The notes beneath the pieces were generated by a model, which made no database searches, was not told the origin of the DNA, and saw only the letters and a program-made list of their open reading frames with translations. The position numbers were made by a program, and so were the translations under genes. A stretch of 64,000 nucleotides of DNA from Acinetobacter gyllenbergii CIP 110306 = MTCC 11365 (GTDB taxonomy: Bacteria; Pseudomonadota; Gammaproteobacteria; Pseudomonadales; Moraxellaceae): the NCBI RefSeq assembly GCF_000413855.1, contig NZ_ATGG01000012.1:1-64000 (forward strand). Direction: 5' to 3'. Of this stretch, positions 56,043-64,000 are shown one piece after another (the stretch's first letter is position 1; every line of letters begins with the position of its first letter).

Positions 56043-56648
56043 TTACTTCATCATGGATTTGAGCGCAGCACGGATAATGTCAGCCGATTCAGTATAGTCT
56101 GCTTTGACTGCTGCCACTGCTTTTTGTGCTTCTGCTGGTTTATAACCCAGCGATTGTAAAGCGGCTTCAGCTTCGGCAACTGGTGAATTTGCCATAAATT
56201 GAATTTGAGCAACTGCTGCATTCGTGGTACCGCCGGTTGAATGCGCTAATGCTTTGAAACGATCACGTAATTCAATCATTAAGCGTTCTGCAGTTTTCTT
56301 GCCCACGCCAGGGACTTTAATCAGCGTATTAATATCATCATGTTCAATCGTGTGAATCAGTAGCTCAACACTTAATGTCGATAAGATGCCCAAAGCCATT
56401 TTAGGACCAACGCCATTCACTTTGAGTAGTGTACGGAAAATGGTTTTTTCTTGTGCATCACTAAAACCATAAAGTTGCTGAGCATCTTCACGAACCACTA
56501 AGTGCGTCCATAAAGTGACTTTCTGTCCTTTTTGTAATTGGCAAAATGTCGAAAGTGGTGTGTCAATTTCATAGCCAACGCCGTTTACGTTGAGTAATAC
56601 GGTTGGGGCTTCTAGGGCAAACACTTCGCCAATTAAACATCCGATCAT
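56043..56648 (-). CDS. ruvA: Holliday junction protein RuvA
   Basis: RuvA binds the junction and recruits RuvB. The 201-residue protein has the N-terminal OB domain, two helix-hairpin-helix motifs ([13 protein letters not shown] and [21 protein letters not shown], given here as separate motifs) and a C-terminal UBA-like RuvB-binding domain. It overlaps nothing and follows the zinc-ribbon gene by nine bases. Confidence 0.97.
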   Translation of the reverse strand: MIGCLIGEVFALEAPTVLLNVNGVGYEIDTPLSTFCQLQKGQKVTLWTHLVVREDAQQLYGFSDAQEKTIFRTLLKVNGVGPKMALGILSTLSVELLIHTIEHDDINTLIKVPGVGKKTAERLMIELRDRFKALAHSTGGTTNAAVAQIQFMANSPVAEAEAALQSLGYKPAEAQKAVAAVKADYTESADIIRAALKSMMK

Positions 56649-56657
56649 TGAGTCTTT

Positions 56658-57332
56658 TCACTTATTTGTTAATGGTTGAATAGTAGATGCCATTTGTTCT
56701 AAACGCAAAATGGCTTTTAGAATTTCTTTACGATTTCGTGTGGATTTTATCCAAGCAGGTAAACGGCTTAAGTAAGCTTTATTTTTATTGGTACAGGTTT
56801 TCTGTCTTAGCTCTGCAGAGATATAAGCTTTCAAATCGTTTAACTGTTCTGTGTTATACACGAAAATGAGACCATGCCTTGTTTCTGTGGTGAGATATAG
56901 ACGATAGCCAAAGAAGGGGTCTTTATTGATTTCAAACCCTGATTTTCTCGGAATTTTATAGGTGAATAACGGATAAGGGGAAGTATACACTTGCTCTTTT
57001 TGGCAGAAAGTACAATTCAGCTTTATAAAAGGCGGAAGAACACTCGGCTGAGCATAAGATTGAGAAAAGTAATATTTTCCACGCTTACAAGAGCAGGTTT
57101 GATTAATTTCTACGTTGATCTCATCAAAATAGCCTAAGTTGTTTTGTTGCTGCTGGTCTTGATCAAAAGTTTTACAGCAGGATAAACAGCTAAAAACAAT
57201 GCTTTTTTTAGGCTGATTAGATAATTCTTGCTGAAAGACCTGAGCGTTGCTCTGACAAAATGGGCATACCACTAAAACAGGAGCATGTGTAAAACTATCC
57301 CAGGTCTTACCTTCATCAATAAATCGCTTCAT
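56658..57332 (-). CDS. Uncharacterised protein with two zinc-ribbon-like pairs
   Basis: This 224-residue protein has four cysteine knuckles: C23/C26, C49/C52, C80/C82 and C107/C110. They would make two zinc ribbons, as in TFIIS-like or DNA/RNA-binding proteins. No enzyme domain is visible. A basic C-terminal tail (residues about 170-215) may contact nucleic acid. It shares one base with the dgt-like gene and is nine bases from ruvA, so it sits in a DNA-metabolism operon. I do not recognise the family. Confidence 0.7.
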   Translation of the reverse strand: MKRFIDEGKTWDSFTHAPVLVVCPFCQSNAQVFQQELSNQPKKSIVFSCLSCCKTFDQDQQQQNNLGYFDEINVEINQTCSCKRGKYYFSQSYAQPSVLPPFIKLNCTFCQKEQVYTSPYPLFTYKIPRKSGFEINKDPFFGYRLYLTTETRHGLIFVYNTEQLNDLKAYISAELRQKTCTNKNKAYLSRLPAWIKSTRNRKEILKAILRLEQMASTIQPLTNK

Positions 57333-58672
57333 TAAAAAAAGCCTATTTTATTGCCTTGCAACTCTTGCGCCAGACTATAAGCCTGATGGTCAGAGAACTT
57401 ACTAATAATATCGAGAACTTGCATAATATTATTATAGTGGTTGTTTTGCAGATTTACCCCTGAATGTTGCAAAATAGACATTAAGCGTTGCTCTTTAAAG
57501 CTTAAGGTTTTATGTGGCATGGTCAGTGGGATAAAGGCATCCAGAATGGTTTGTAGACTTTGATGGGCAATAATCTCCAAACCTGATTTTTGAGGATGCT
57601 CAAAAATACGGTCTTTGGCCAGATTCTTTGCAGTTTGAATTCCTGCTTCAATATCGGGTGAGCAATATTGTAATAGGCTACCTTTAAGTTGGCCGGTTAA
57701 AATTTCATAATGATGTTTGGCGAAAGCGGTGGTGACTTCATCGACGAGACGCTTCATTACACGACCGCGTAAAGCTGCAATCTTTTGCTGCCAAGTGGTA
57801 TGCGGTAAATGTAATTCTTCTGGATAACCATAATCAGCAATCAGATTCAGAAAAATCGGCTCAACTTCAGCATAGTTCAACATATTGAGAATGATGCCAT
57901 CTTCTAAATCAATCAGCGCATAACAAATATCATCAGCCGCTTCTAATAAATAGGTCAGCGGATGACGACAATAATGGTATTTACCAAGTTGAATGAGACC
58001 GAGCTGTTCTGCCAACTGTCTTAAAATTTCTTTTTCAGATTGATAACAGCCAAATTTTGCCCGTTGATGTGAAGGCGTATCGCCTTGTTCTTCAATTGTT
58101 TTTGAGAGCCATGGATATTTTAAATAAGCACCCAATGTGGCACAGGTTAAACGCATGCCACCATCATCAGGGTGGTAATCAATACGACTTAAAAGGCGAA
58201 GTCCTTGAGCATTGCCTTCGAATTGGCGTACATCGGCTGCCTCTTCTGGAGTGAGCCTAGCCAGAAAGTCGCGATGTGAAGCATCATCAAACCATTCCCG
58301 AATGGCATATTCACCTGCATGGCCAAAAGGAGGGTTTCCAATATCATGTGCTAAGCAGGCTGCTTGAATAATCGCACCAACATCCGCAGGTGAAATCCAC
58401 ATCGGTAATTCATCTTTGATTTTTTCTGCGGCGAGCATGCCGAGTGAACGACCGATACAAGAAACTTCAAGCGAGTGTGTTAGACGGGTGTGAATCCCAT
58501 CATGTTGAGTCAGTGGGTGAACCTGTGTTTTTCTATTTAGCTGGCGAAAACTTTGGGAAAATATAATTCTGTCATAATCTTTATGGAAAGGGCTTCGAGC
58601 CAATTCAGTACTACTTTTTTTGCTACCTAAACGAATTGCAGAAAGCAATTCTACCCAACGCATTTGTTCCAT
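57332..58672 (-). CDS. dNTP triphosphohydrolase (dGTPase-like)
   Basis: This 446-residue HD-domain enzyme cleaves dNTPs to nucleoside and triphosphate. The HD motif is HDIGNPPFGHAGE, with an earlier LTHSLEVS and a downstream D in DDICYALIDLEDG. It begins the array dgt-zinc ribbon-ruvA-ruvB-2TM-ybgC-tol. Its substrate range cannot be assigned. Confidence 0.93.
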   Translation of the reverse strand: MEQMRWVELLSAIRLGSKKSSTELARSPFHKDYDRIIFSQSFRQLNRKTQVHPLTQHDGIHTRLTHSLEVSCIGRSLGMLAAEKIKDELPMWISPADVGAIIQAACLAHDIGNPPFGHAGEYAIREWFDDASHRDFLARLTPEEAADVRQFEGNAQGLRLLSRIDYHPDDGGMRLTCATLGAYLKYPWLSKTIEEQGDTPSHQRAKFGCYQSEKEILRQLAEQLGLIQLGKYHYCRHPLTYLLEAADDICYALIDLEDGIILNMLNYAEVEPIFLNLIADYGYPEELHLPHTTWQQKIAALRGRVMKRLVDEVTTAFAKHHYEILTGQLKGSLLQYCSPDIEAGIQTAKNLAKDRIFEHPQKSGLEIIAHQSLQTILDAFIPLTMPHKTLSFKEQRLMSILQHSGVNLQNNHYNNIMQVLDIISKFSDHQAYSLAQELQGNKIGFF

Positions 58673-58883
58673 TCATCTTTATTCACTATGAGTTCAGGCT
58701 CATCATGCCAAAAAAAAGATTAAAGCACTAGAGTAGGGCGACATAAGTTGTCTTAATCAGGTAAATATTGGAGTTTAAAGGTTTTGACTTATCTCTTCTG
58801 ACAATTACAGCAGGATATGCAGCGATATAGCTACTCAGATCGATGTGTTAATTTGTGGTTTACTGAATATATTTAGACCTAAG

Positions 58884-59396
58884 ATGAAAAATTCAATTGA
58901 CTACCTTAGCCATAAATTAAAAAAGCATACGAAAGTTCAATCAAATACTGTATTGATTGCCTATCAGGTATTACGAAAAATCCCAGGTGGGTTAACTGTA
59001 CTTTCGAAAACTATTAGTCGAGTTGCGCCTTACTTTCGCACAGTTAACCCCGTAATTACAAAGCTAGAAGTTGGTTTTTGTGAAGCCTCGATGTCTAAAA
59101 GTCGCAGTGTAGAAAATCATATTGGAACGGTGCATGTGATTGCGATTTGTAATGGTTTGGAGTTTGTGATGGGTGTTGCCATGGAGGCATCTATTCCCTC
59201 GCATCTCAGGTGGTTACCAAAAGGAATGCAGGTGGATTATGTGGCTAAAGCCAATTCGGATATTCAATTGACAGCAAAGATTAATGACGATTGGAGAGTA
59301 GGTGATATGCAAGTGGAGGTAGTCGCTAAAAGGGAGGATGGGCAGCCCGTTGTACAAGGTTATATAACAATTTGGGTTACTGAAAAGAAATCGTAA
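58884..59396 (+). CDS. DUF4442-like hotdog protein
   Basis: This protein of about 170 residues resembles DUF4442 hotdog proteins related to acyl-CoA thioesterases. A helical N-terminus is followed by a strand-rich part with HIGTVHVIAICNG...MEASIP and a final IWVTEKKS. The catalytic residues are not clear. Starts at GTG 58845 or ATG 58884 are both without good ribosome sites. It sits alone between dgt (divergent) and purL. Confidence 0.65.
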   Translation: MKNSIDYLSHKLKKHTKVQSNTVLIAYQVLRKIPGGLTVLSKTISRVAPYFRTVNPVITKLEVGFCEASMSKSRSVENHIGTVHVIAICNGLEFVMGVAMEASIPSHLRWLPKGMQVDYVAKANSDIQLTAKINDDWRVGDMQVEVVAKREDGQPVVQGYITIWVTEKKS

Positions 59397-59634
59397 AACA
59401 GAAGAGAAAAGCCCTCAAATTTGAAATACAGCTTATTCAGATCAAGTAAATGAATTGTTACGAATAAAGTAAAATGGATAAAGCTACAAGAAATTAAGTC
59501 GTTTGCAGTAGAAAACTCTGATTTTTAAGATGGATATAGCTAGCTGAAATGAGCCTTTCACAGTAGAATATGCGCTCTTTCATAAGTCACATTGTGGTAG
59601 GTTCGTTAGACCCACCCGTGGAGCCAAAGTCAAC

Positions 59635-62600
59635 ATGTTTATCGTGGCCGGTGCATCAGCACATTCTTCTTTCAAGAAAGCTCAACTCTTAAACCGATTA
59701 ACGTCAATGAGTTCTGTTCAATCTTTTGACAGCCAGTGGGTTTATTTGTTTGATCAAGCGCTCAACGAGCAGCAACATCAATCGGCATTACAACTTTTAA
59801 ACGATGGTCAATCTTTCGAACTTCGCCAAGCTGCAAGTGATGAAATCCAGATTTTAGTCACACCGCGTGTAGGGACAATCTCGCCGTGGTCATCTAAAGC
59901 AACCGATATTTTCCAAAACTGTAATACCCCAATTCACCGTTTAGAGCGTGGTCTGCTGTTTACACTGAAAGGTGTGAAAGAGATCTCAAATGAAGTGAAA
60001 TTGGCTTTACATGACCGTATGACAGAGAGTGTTTTTGCTCAAATTGATGATGCAAAAGCTTTATTCTCAGAAACTGCGCCGAAGCCATTGAACTCAATTG
60101 ATATCTTGGGTCAAGGAAAAGAAGCGTTAGTTAAAGCCAACAATGAGTTTGGCTTTGCTTTATCTGAGCAAGAAATTGATTACCTTACCGAAGCTTTTAC
60201 CAAGCTGGGCCGTAATCCAAACGACATCGAATTGATGATGTTTGCACAAGCAAACTCAGAACATTGCCGTCATAAAATCTTTGGTTCTGAATGGACAATT
60301 GATGGTGAAAAACAGCCATTATCCTTGTTCCAAATGATTAAAAATACCTATAAAGAATCTCCGACCGATGTGTTATCGGCATATAAAGATAACGCATCTG
60401 TGATCGTGGGTTATGACACCATGCGTTTTTATCCGAAAGCGGATGAAAATGGTCACTTCGTTTATAAATATAAGAGCCAAGCTGCTCATATTTTAATGAA
60501 GGTTGAAACACACAACCATCCAACTGCCATTGCTCCATTTGCTGGGGCTGCAACAGGTTCGGGCGGCGAAATCCGTGATGAAGGTGCAACGGGTCGTGGT
60601 GGTAAACCAAAAGCGGGTTTAACAGGCTTTACTGTTTCGAACTTAAATATTCCTGGTTTTGAACAGCCTTGGGAAGATAACTACGGTAAGCCTTCACGTA
60701 TGGCTTCGCCATTACAAATCATGATTGAAGGTCCATTGGGTGGCGCTGCGTTTAATAACGAATTCGGTCGTCCAGCATTGAATGGTTATTTCCGTACTTT
60801 TGAACAGAATGTCAATGGTGAAGTGAAAGGCTTCCATAAGCCAATCATGATCGCTGGTGGTTACGGCAACATTCGTCCTGACCATGTTGAAAAAGATGCA
60901 ATTCAACCGGGTGACTTGCTCATTGTGTTGGGCGGTCCTGCAATGTTGATCGGTCTTGGTGGTGGCGCAGCGTCTTCTGTAGACAGCGGTACCATGGGTG
61001 AGAGCTTAGATTTTGCTTCGGTACAACGTGAAAACCCAGAAATGGAACGCCGTTGTCAAGAAGTGATTGATACCTGCTGGCGCTTAGAAGACTTTAACCC
61101 AATCGTGTCTGTACATGATGTGGGTGCAGGTGGTGTATCTAATGCTATGCCAGAACTTGTGAATGATCATGAGTTGGGTGCAGTGCTGAACCTGCGTAAA
61201 ATTCCATCATTAGAGCCAGGTATGAGCCCGATGGAAATCTGGTCAAACGAAGCGCAAGAACGTTATGTGCTTGCCATTCGTCCAGAGTCTTTAGAACAGT
61301 TTGAAGAAATTTGTGCACGTGAGCGTTGCCCGTTTGCGGTATTGGGTGAGGCGACTGAAGCGCGTCACTTAACGGTTGAAGATCCGTTGTTTGAGAACAA
61401 GCCTGTTGATATCCCAATGCAGGTGATCTTAGGCGGTACACCGCGTATGCAACGTTCATATGAAACGATTGAGCGTACAGGCAATGACTTTGACGCTGCA
61501 AAAGTTGATTTAAAAGATGCGATTTTCCGCGTATTGAAGAATCCTACAGTCGCATCTAAATCATTCTTGATCACCATTGGTGACCGTTCGATTACGGGTA
61601 TGGTTGCACGTGATCAGATGGTGGGTCGTTGGCAGGTGCCTGTTGCAGATGCAGCAGTAACCACCACTAGCTTGCAAGGCTTCACAGGTGAAGCAATGGC
61701 AATGGGTGAACGCCCACCAGTAGCATTATTGAATCCTGCTGCATCGGCTCGTTTAGCCGTTGCTGAAGCGATTAGCAATATTGCCTGTGCCAACATTGAA
61801 CAAATCAGTGACATCAAGCTTTCTGCAAACTGGATGGCAGCGGCAGGTCAAAAAGGTGAAGACCAAGCCTTGTTTGAAGGCGTGAAAGCGATTGGTATGG
61901 AAATGTGTCCTGCATTAGGCATTGCAATTCCAGTTGGTAAAGATTCACTTTCAATGCGTACCACGTGGAACGATGGTGAAGACAAAGCGGTGACTTCGCC
62001 AATGACCGGTGTGATCACAGCATTCGCACCAGTGTTAGACGTTCGTAAAACATTAACGCCTGAATTGAAAAATTTAGCTGATTCAGTATTGGTTCGTATT
62101 GATCTATCTAAAGGTCAATTCCGCCTAGGCGGCTCGATCCTTGCACAAGTGTACAAAGCCATTGGTTCAGTGACTCCTGATGTCGATAGTTTTGATGACT
62201 TCAAAGCATTCTTTGCCTTGATTCAAGACTGGAACAATCGTGGTGTGATTAAGGCTTACCATGATATCGGTGATGGCGGCCTATTGGCGACTGTTGCGGA
62301 AATGATGTTTGCTTCACGCTTAGGTGTGGCATTAGAAAATCAAAGCACTGAAAGTTTATTCGCTGAAGAAATTGGTGCTGTGCTGCAAATCACAGCAGCG
62401 GATTGGGCTCAGTTAGAAGTTGAAGTTGCAGCATCAAGCCTGAAAGATGCAATTGCAGTTGTGGGTCGTGTCAATACAACCGATCAATTGGCTGTCAATG
62501 GTTTGACTTTAGAACGTGCTGAATTACAACAAGCATGGGCAGAAGTATCACACCAAATTCAACGCTTACGTGACAACGTAGAAACTGCGGATCAAGAGTT

Positions 62601-63465
62601 TGCTTTAATTGCAGATCAAAACCACAAAGGTTTAATTGCACAAGCAACCTATGATTTAAATGAGCCTGTTGAAGCGCCGTTTATCAATACACGTCGTCCT
62701 AATATGGCGATCTTGCGTGAGCAGGGTGTTAACGGTCATGTTGAAATGGCAGCTGCTTTTGACAAAGTTGGCTTTAATACCATCGACGTACACATGAGTG
62801 ACCTCCTTGCAGGTCGTGTCAGTTTAAGCGACTTCGAGGGTTTAGTGGCGTGTGGTGGTTTCTCATACGGTGACGTGATGGGTGCTGGTGGTGGCTGGGC
62901 GAAATCAGTCTTGTTCAATGCCAAATTACGTGACCAGTTTGAACAGTTCTTCCATCGTCAAAATACATTCAGCTTGGGCGTATGTAACGGCTGTCAAATG
63001 ATGTCGCAACTTGCACCACTGATTCCAGGTGCTGAGCATTGGGGCCGTTTCCACCGCAATACTTCAGAAGTATTTGAGGCGCGTGCCGTGAATGTTCGCG
63101 TAGAAAAATCAGTTTCTGTCTTACTTGAAGATATGCAAGGTTCAATTTTACCAATCGCTGTTGCGCATGGTGAAGGTCGTCTGGTTGCAACTGAACAGCA
63201 AATTGCAGCTTTAAATGCTGAGAACCAAGTGATCTTGCGTTATGTGGATAGCTTGGGTCATCCAACTCAGCACTATCCATTGAACCCGAACGGTTCGCCT
63301 GAAGCGATTACTGGTTTAACTTCTAAAGATGGTCGTGCAACCGTGATGATGCCACATCCAGAGCGTAACTTCCGTGCATTACAACATTCTTGGAAGCCAG
63401 AAGACTGGGCTGAAGATGGTGCTTGGTTACGTATGTTCCGTAACGCACGTAAATTTATTGGTTAA
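59635..63465 (+). CDS. purL: Phosphoribosylformylglycinamidine synthase
   Basis: PurL converts FGAR, glutamine and ATP to FGAM. This is the large 1276-residue form with a C-terminal glutaminase domain, typical of gammaproteobacteria. Landmarks are the substrate block [22 protein letters not shown], the ATP region and the C-terminal GVCNGCQMM (nucleophile Cys) with HPERNFRA. It ends at a hairpin. Its partners PurM and PurN are at 37306-39002. Confidence 0.98.
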   Translation: MFIVAGASAHSSFKKAQLLNRLTSMSSVQSFDSQWVYLFDQALNEQQHQSALQLLNDGQSFELRQAASDEIQILVTPRVGTISPWSSKATDIFQNCNTPIHRLERGLLFTLKGVKEISNEVKLALHDRMTESVFAQIDDAKALFSETAPKPLNSIDILGQGKEALVKANNEFGFALSEQEIDYLTEAFTKLGRNPNDIELMMFAQANSEHCRHKIFGSEWTIDGEKQPLSLFQMIKNTYKESPTDVLSAYKDNASVIVGYDTMRFYPKADENGHFVYKYKSQAAHILMKVETHNHPTAIAPFAGAATGSGGEIRDEGATGRGGKPKAGLTGFTVSNLNIPGFEQPWEDNYGKPSRMASPLQIMIEGPLGGAAFNNEFGRPALNGYFRTFEQNVNGEVKGFHKPIMIAGGYGNIRPDHVEKDAIQPGDLLIVLGGPAMLIGLGGGAASSVDSGTMGESLDFASVQRENPEMERRCQEVIDTCWRLEDFNPIVSVHDVGAGGVSNAMPELVNDHELGAVLNLRKIPSLEPGMSPMEIWSNEAQERYVLAIRPESLEQFEEICARERCPFAVLGEATEARHLTVEDPLFENKPVDIPMQVILGGTPRMQRSYETIERTGNDFDAAKVDLKDAIFRVLKNPTVASKSFLITIGDRSITGMVARDQMVGRWQVPVADAAVTTTSLQGFTGEAMAMGERPPVALLNPAASARLAVAEAISNIACANIEQISDIKLSANWMAAAGQKGEDQALFEGVKAIGMEMCPALGIAIPVGKDSLSMRTTWNDGEDKAVTSPMTGVITAFAPVLDVRKTLTPELKNLADSVLVRIDLSKGQFRLGGSILAQVYKAIGSVTPDVDSFDDFKAFFALIQDWNNRGVIKAYHDIGDGGLLATVAEMMFASRLGVALENQSTESLFAEEIGAVLQITAADWAQLEVEVAASSLKDAIAVVGRVNTTDQLAVNGLTLERAELQQAWAEVSHQIQRLRDNVETADQEFALIADQNHKGLIAQATYDLNEPVEAPFINTRRPNMAILREQGVNGHVEMAAAFDKVGFNTIDVHMSDLLAGRVSLSDFEGLVACGGFSYGDVMGAGGGWAKSVLFNAKLRDQFEQFFHRQNTFSLGVCNGCQMMSQLAPLIPGAEHWGRFHRNTSEVFEARAVNVRVEKSVSVLLEDMQGSILPIAVAHGEGRLVATEQQIAALNAENQVILRYVDSLGHPTQHYPLNPNGSPEAITGLTSKDGRATVMMPHPERNFRALQHSWKPEDWAEDGAWLRMFRNARKFIG

Positions 63466-63477
63466 TTAAACCCATGC

Positions 63478-63503
63478 AATAAGCCACCGTTAGGTGGCTT
63501 ATT
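63478..63503 (+). terminator. Terminator of purL
   Basis: AATAAGCCACC / GGTGGCTTATT 11-bp stem with GTTA loop. Confidence 0.8.
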
Positions 63504-63540
63504 TAATTCCGTATAAAATAATCATCAATGGACAAGAAAA

Positions 63541-64000
63541 ATGAAATCAAAAATCCATTTCCACGAATTTGCATTGCTGATGGCATTACTCATGTCCATC
63601 GTCTCTTTCTCGATTGATGCTGTTTTACCTGCACTCGGTGAAATTGGTCGTGTTTTTACTTTACAAAATAGTAATCAGGCGCAATGGGTCATCATCAGTA
63701 TTTTCTCTGGCATGACCATTGGACAGTTGATTGCAGGACCCTTATCCGATGCAATTGGACGGAAACGGATTTTATTCACTGGCATCGTGATCTACTTTAT
63801 AGGCAGTTTATTGTGCTATTCCACCCAAAGCTTTGAATGGTTCTTGCTGGGTCGTTTTATTCAGGGTGTTGGTGTTTCAGGGCCTTATGTGGCTTCGATT
63901 TCCATCGTTCGGGATAAATACAGTGGTGCCCAAATGGCGCGGATCATGTCACTGATCATGATGGTGTTTATGGTCGCACCTGCGGTTGCACCGAGCTTGG
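63541..64000 (+). CDS. Bcr/CflA-type MFS efflux transporter (partial, C-terminus outside window)
   Basis: The first 153 residues run off the window edge. They show a MFS drug:proton antiporter: helix 1 (LLMALLMSIVSFSIDAVLPAL), the motif A GPLSDAIGRKRILF between helices 2 and 3, and further helices. The IDAVLPAL start is typical of Bcr/CflA. Such proteins export drugs such as chloramphenicol or bicyclomycin; the substrate here is unknown. Confidence 0.85.
   Translation, partial: MKSKIHFHEFALLMALLMSIVSFSIDAVLPALGEIGRVFTLQNSNQAQWVIISIFSGMTIGQLIAGPLSDAIGRKRILFTGIVIYFIGSLLCYSTQSFEWFLLGRFIQGVGVSGPYVASISIVRDKYSGAQMARIMSLIMMVFMVAPAVAPSL

Overview
The window reads as chromosomal DNA of an Acinetobacter-like gammaproteobacterium (Moraxellaceae). 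The evidence is AT-rich sequence, the GyrA quinolone region numbered as in Acinetobacter (S81/E85), the lptM-lysA-dapF order, an etfB-etfA pair, a Tol-Pal operon with a long repeat-rich TolA, and two CSLREA-type proteins with GlyGly-CTERM-like tails. The species cannot be named from the sequence alone. I saw no rRNA, tRNA, insertion sequence, prophage or CRISPR array. Most of the window is core housekeeping DNA with a few accessory or poorly described genes between.

Layout. 1-376: an 8-bp tandem repeat (11.9 copies, cut by the window edge) and an orphan plus-strand terminator. 377-2841 (-): Tim44-domain membrane protein and radA. 3201-6415 (+): two amino-acid transporters (AGCS family, then CycA-like). 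6557-12251: lptM-lysA-dapF, then an ADP-ribosylglycohydrolase and an alpha/beta hydrolase, a LysE exporter on the minus strand, and xerC. 12690-14392 (+): etfB-etfA. 14393-15161: a long gene-poor gap leading to gyrA. 18040-23698: an MBL-like protein facing a four-gene exporter operon (TolC-like, HlyD-like, two ABC-2 permeases) with no ATPase gene. 24034-28509: serC, an uncharacterised gene with a 47-codon small membrane ORF, yaiI, an EamA transporter and an unusual PilZ protein. 28535-34197 (+): lolD flanked by two equal-length LolC/E permeases, then comEC. 34199-41049: lipid A acyltransferase, S49 peptidase, alpha/beta hydrolase, purN-purM, PerM-type transporter, hda. 41162-45566 (+): two paralogous CSLREA surface-type proteins. 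45627-46954 (-): ECF sigma factor, membrane anti-sigma candidate and DUF3106 protein. 47093-49261: SpoU methyltransferase, fbp and a 61-aa protein. 49320-58672 (-): a continuous array dgt-like, zinc-ribbon protein, ruvA, ruvB, 2-TM protein, ybgC, tolQ, tolR, tolA, tolB, pal. 58884-64000 (+): DUF4442-like protein, purL and the start of a Bcr/CflA-type MFS transporter.

How the genes work together. Envelope themes dominate. LptM is thought to assist LPS translocon maturation, LolCDE exports lipoproteins (which would include LptM and Pal), Tol-Pal couples the two membranes, and the lipid A acyltransferase finishes LPS. Lysine/DAP synthesis feeds peptidoglycan. PurN, PurM and PurL are three steps of purine synthesis at two loci. 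RadA, ComEC, RuvAB and XerC serve DNA uptake, recombination and chromosome-dimer resolution. GyrA and Hda control topology and initiation.

No complete new defence or mobile system is visible. The best leads are the ATPase-less ABC-2 exporter, the ECF sigma operon whose Shine-Dalgarno lies inside a 9-bp inverted repeat, the paired GlyGly-CTERM-like proteins, the split-motif PilZ protein, the duplicated Lol permease, and a perfect 12-bp inverted repeat between tolA and tolB.
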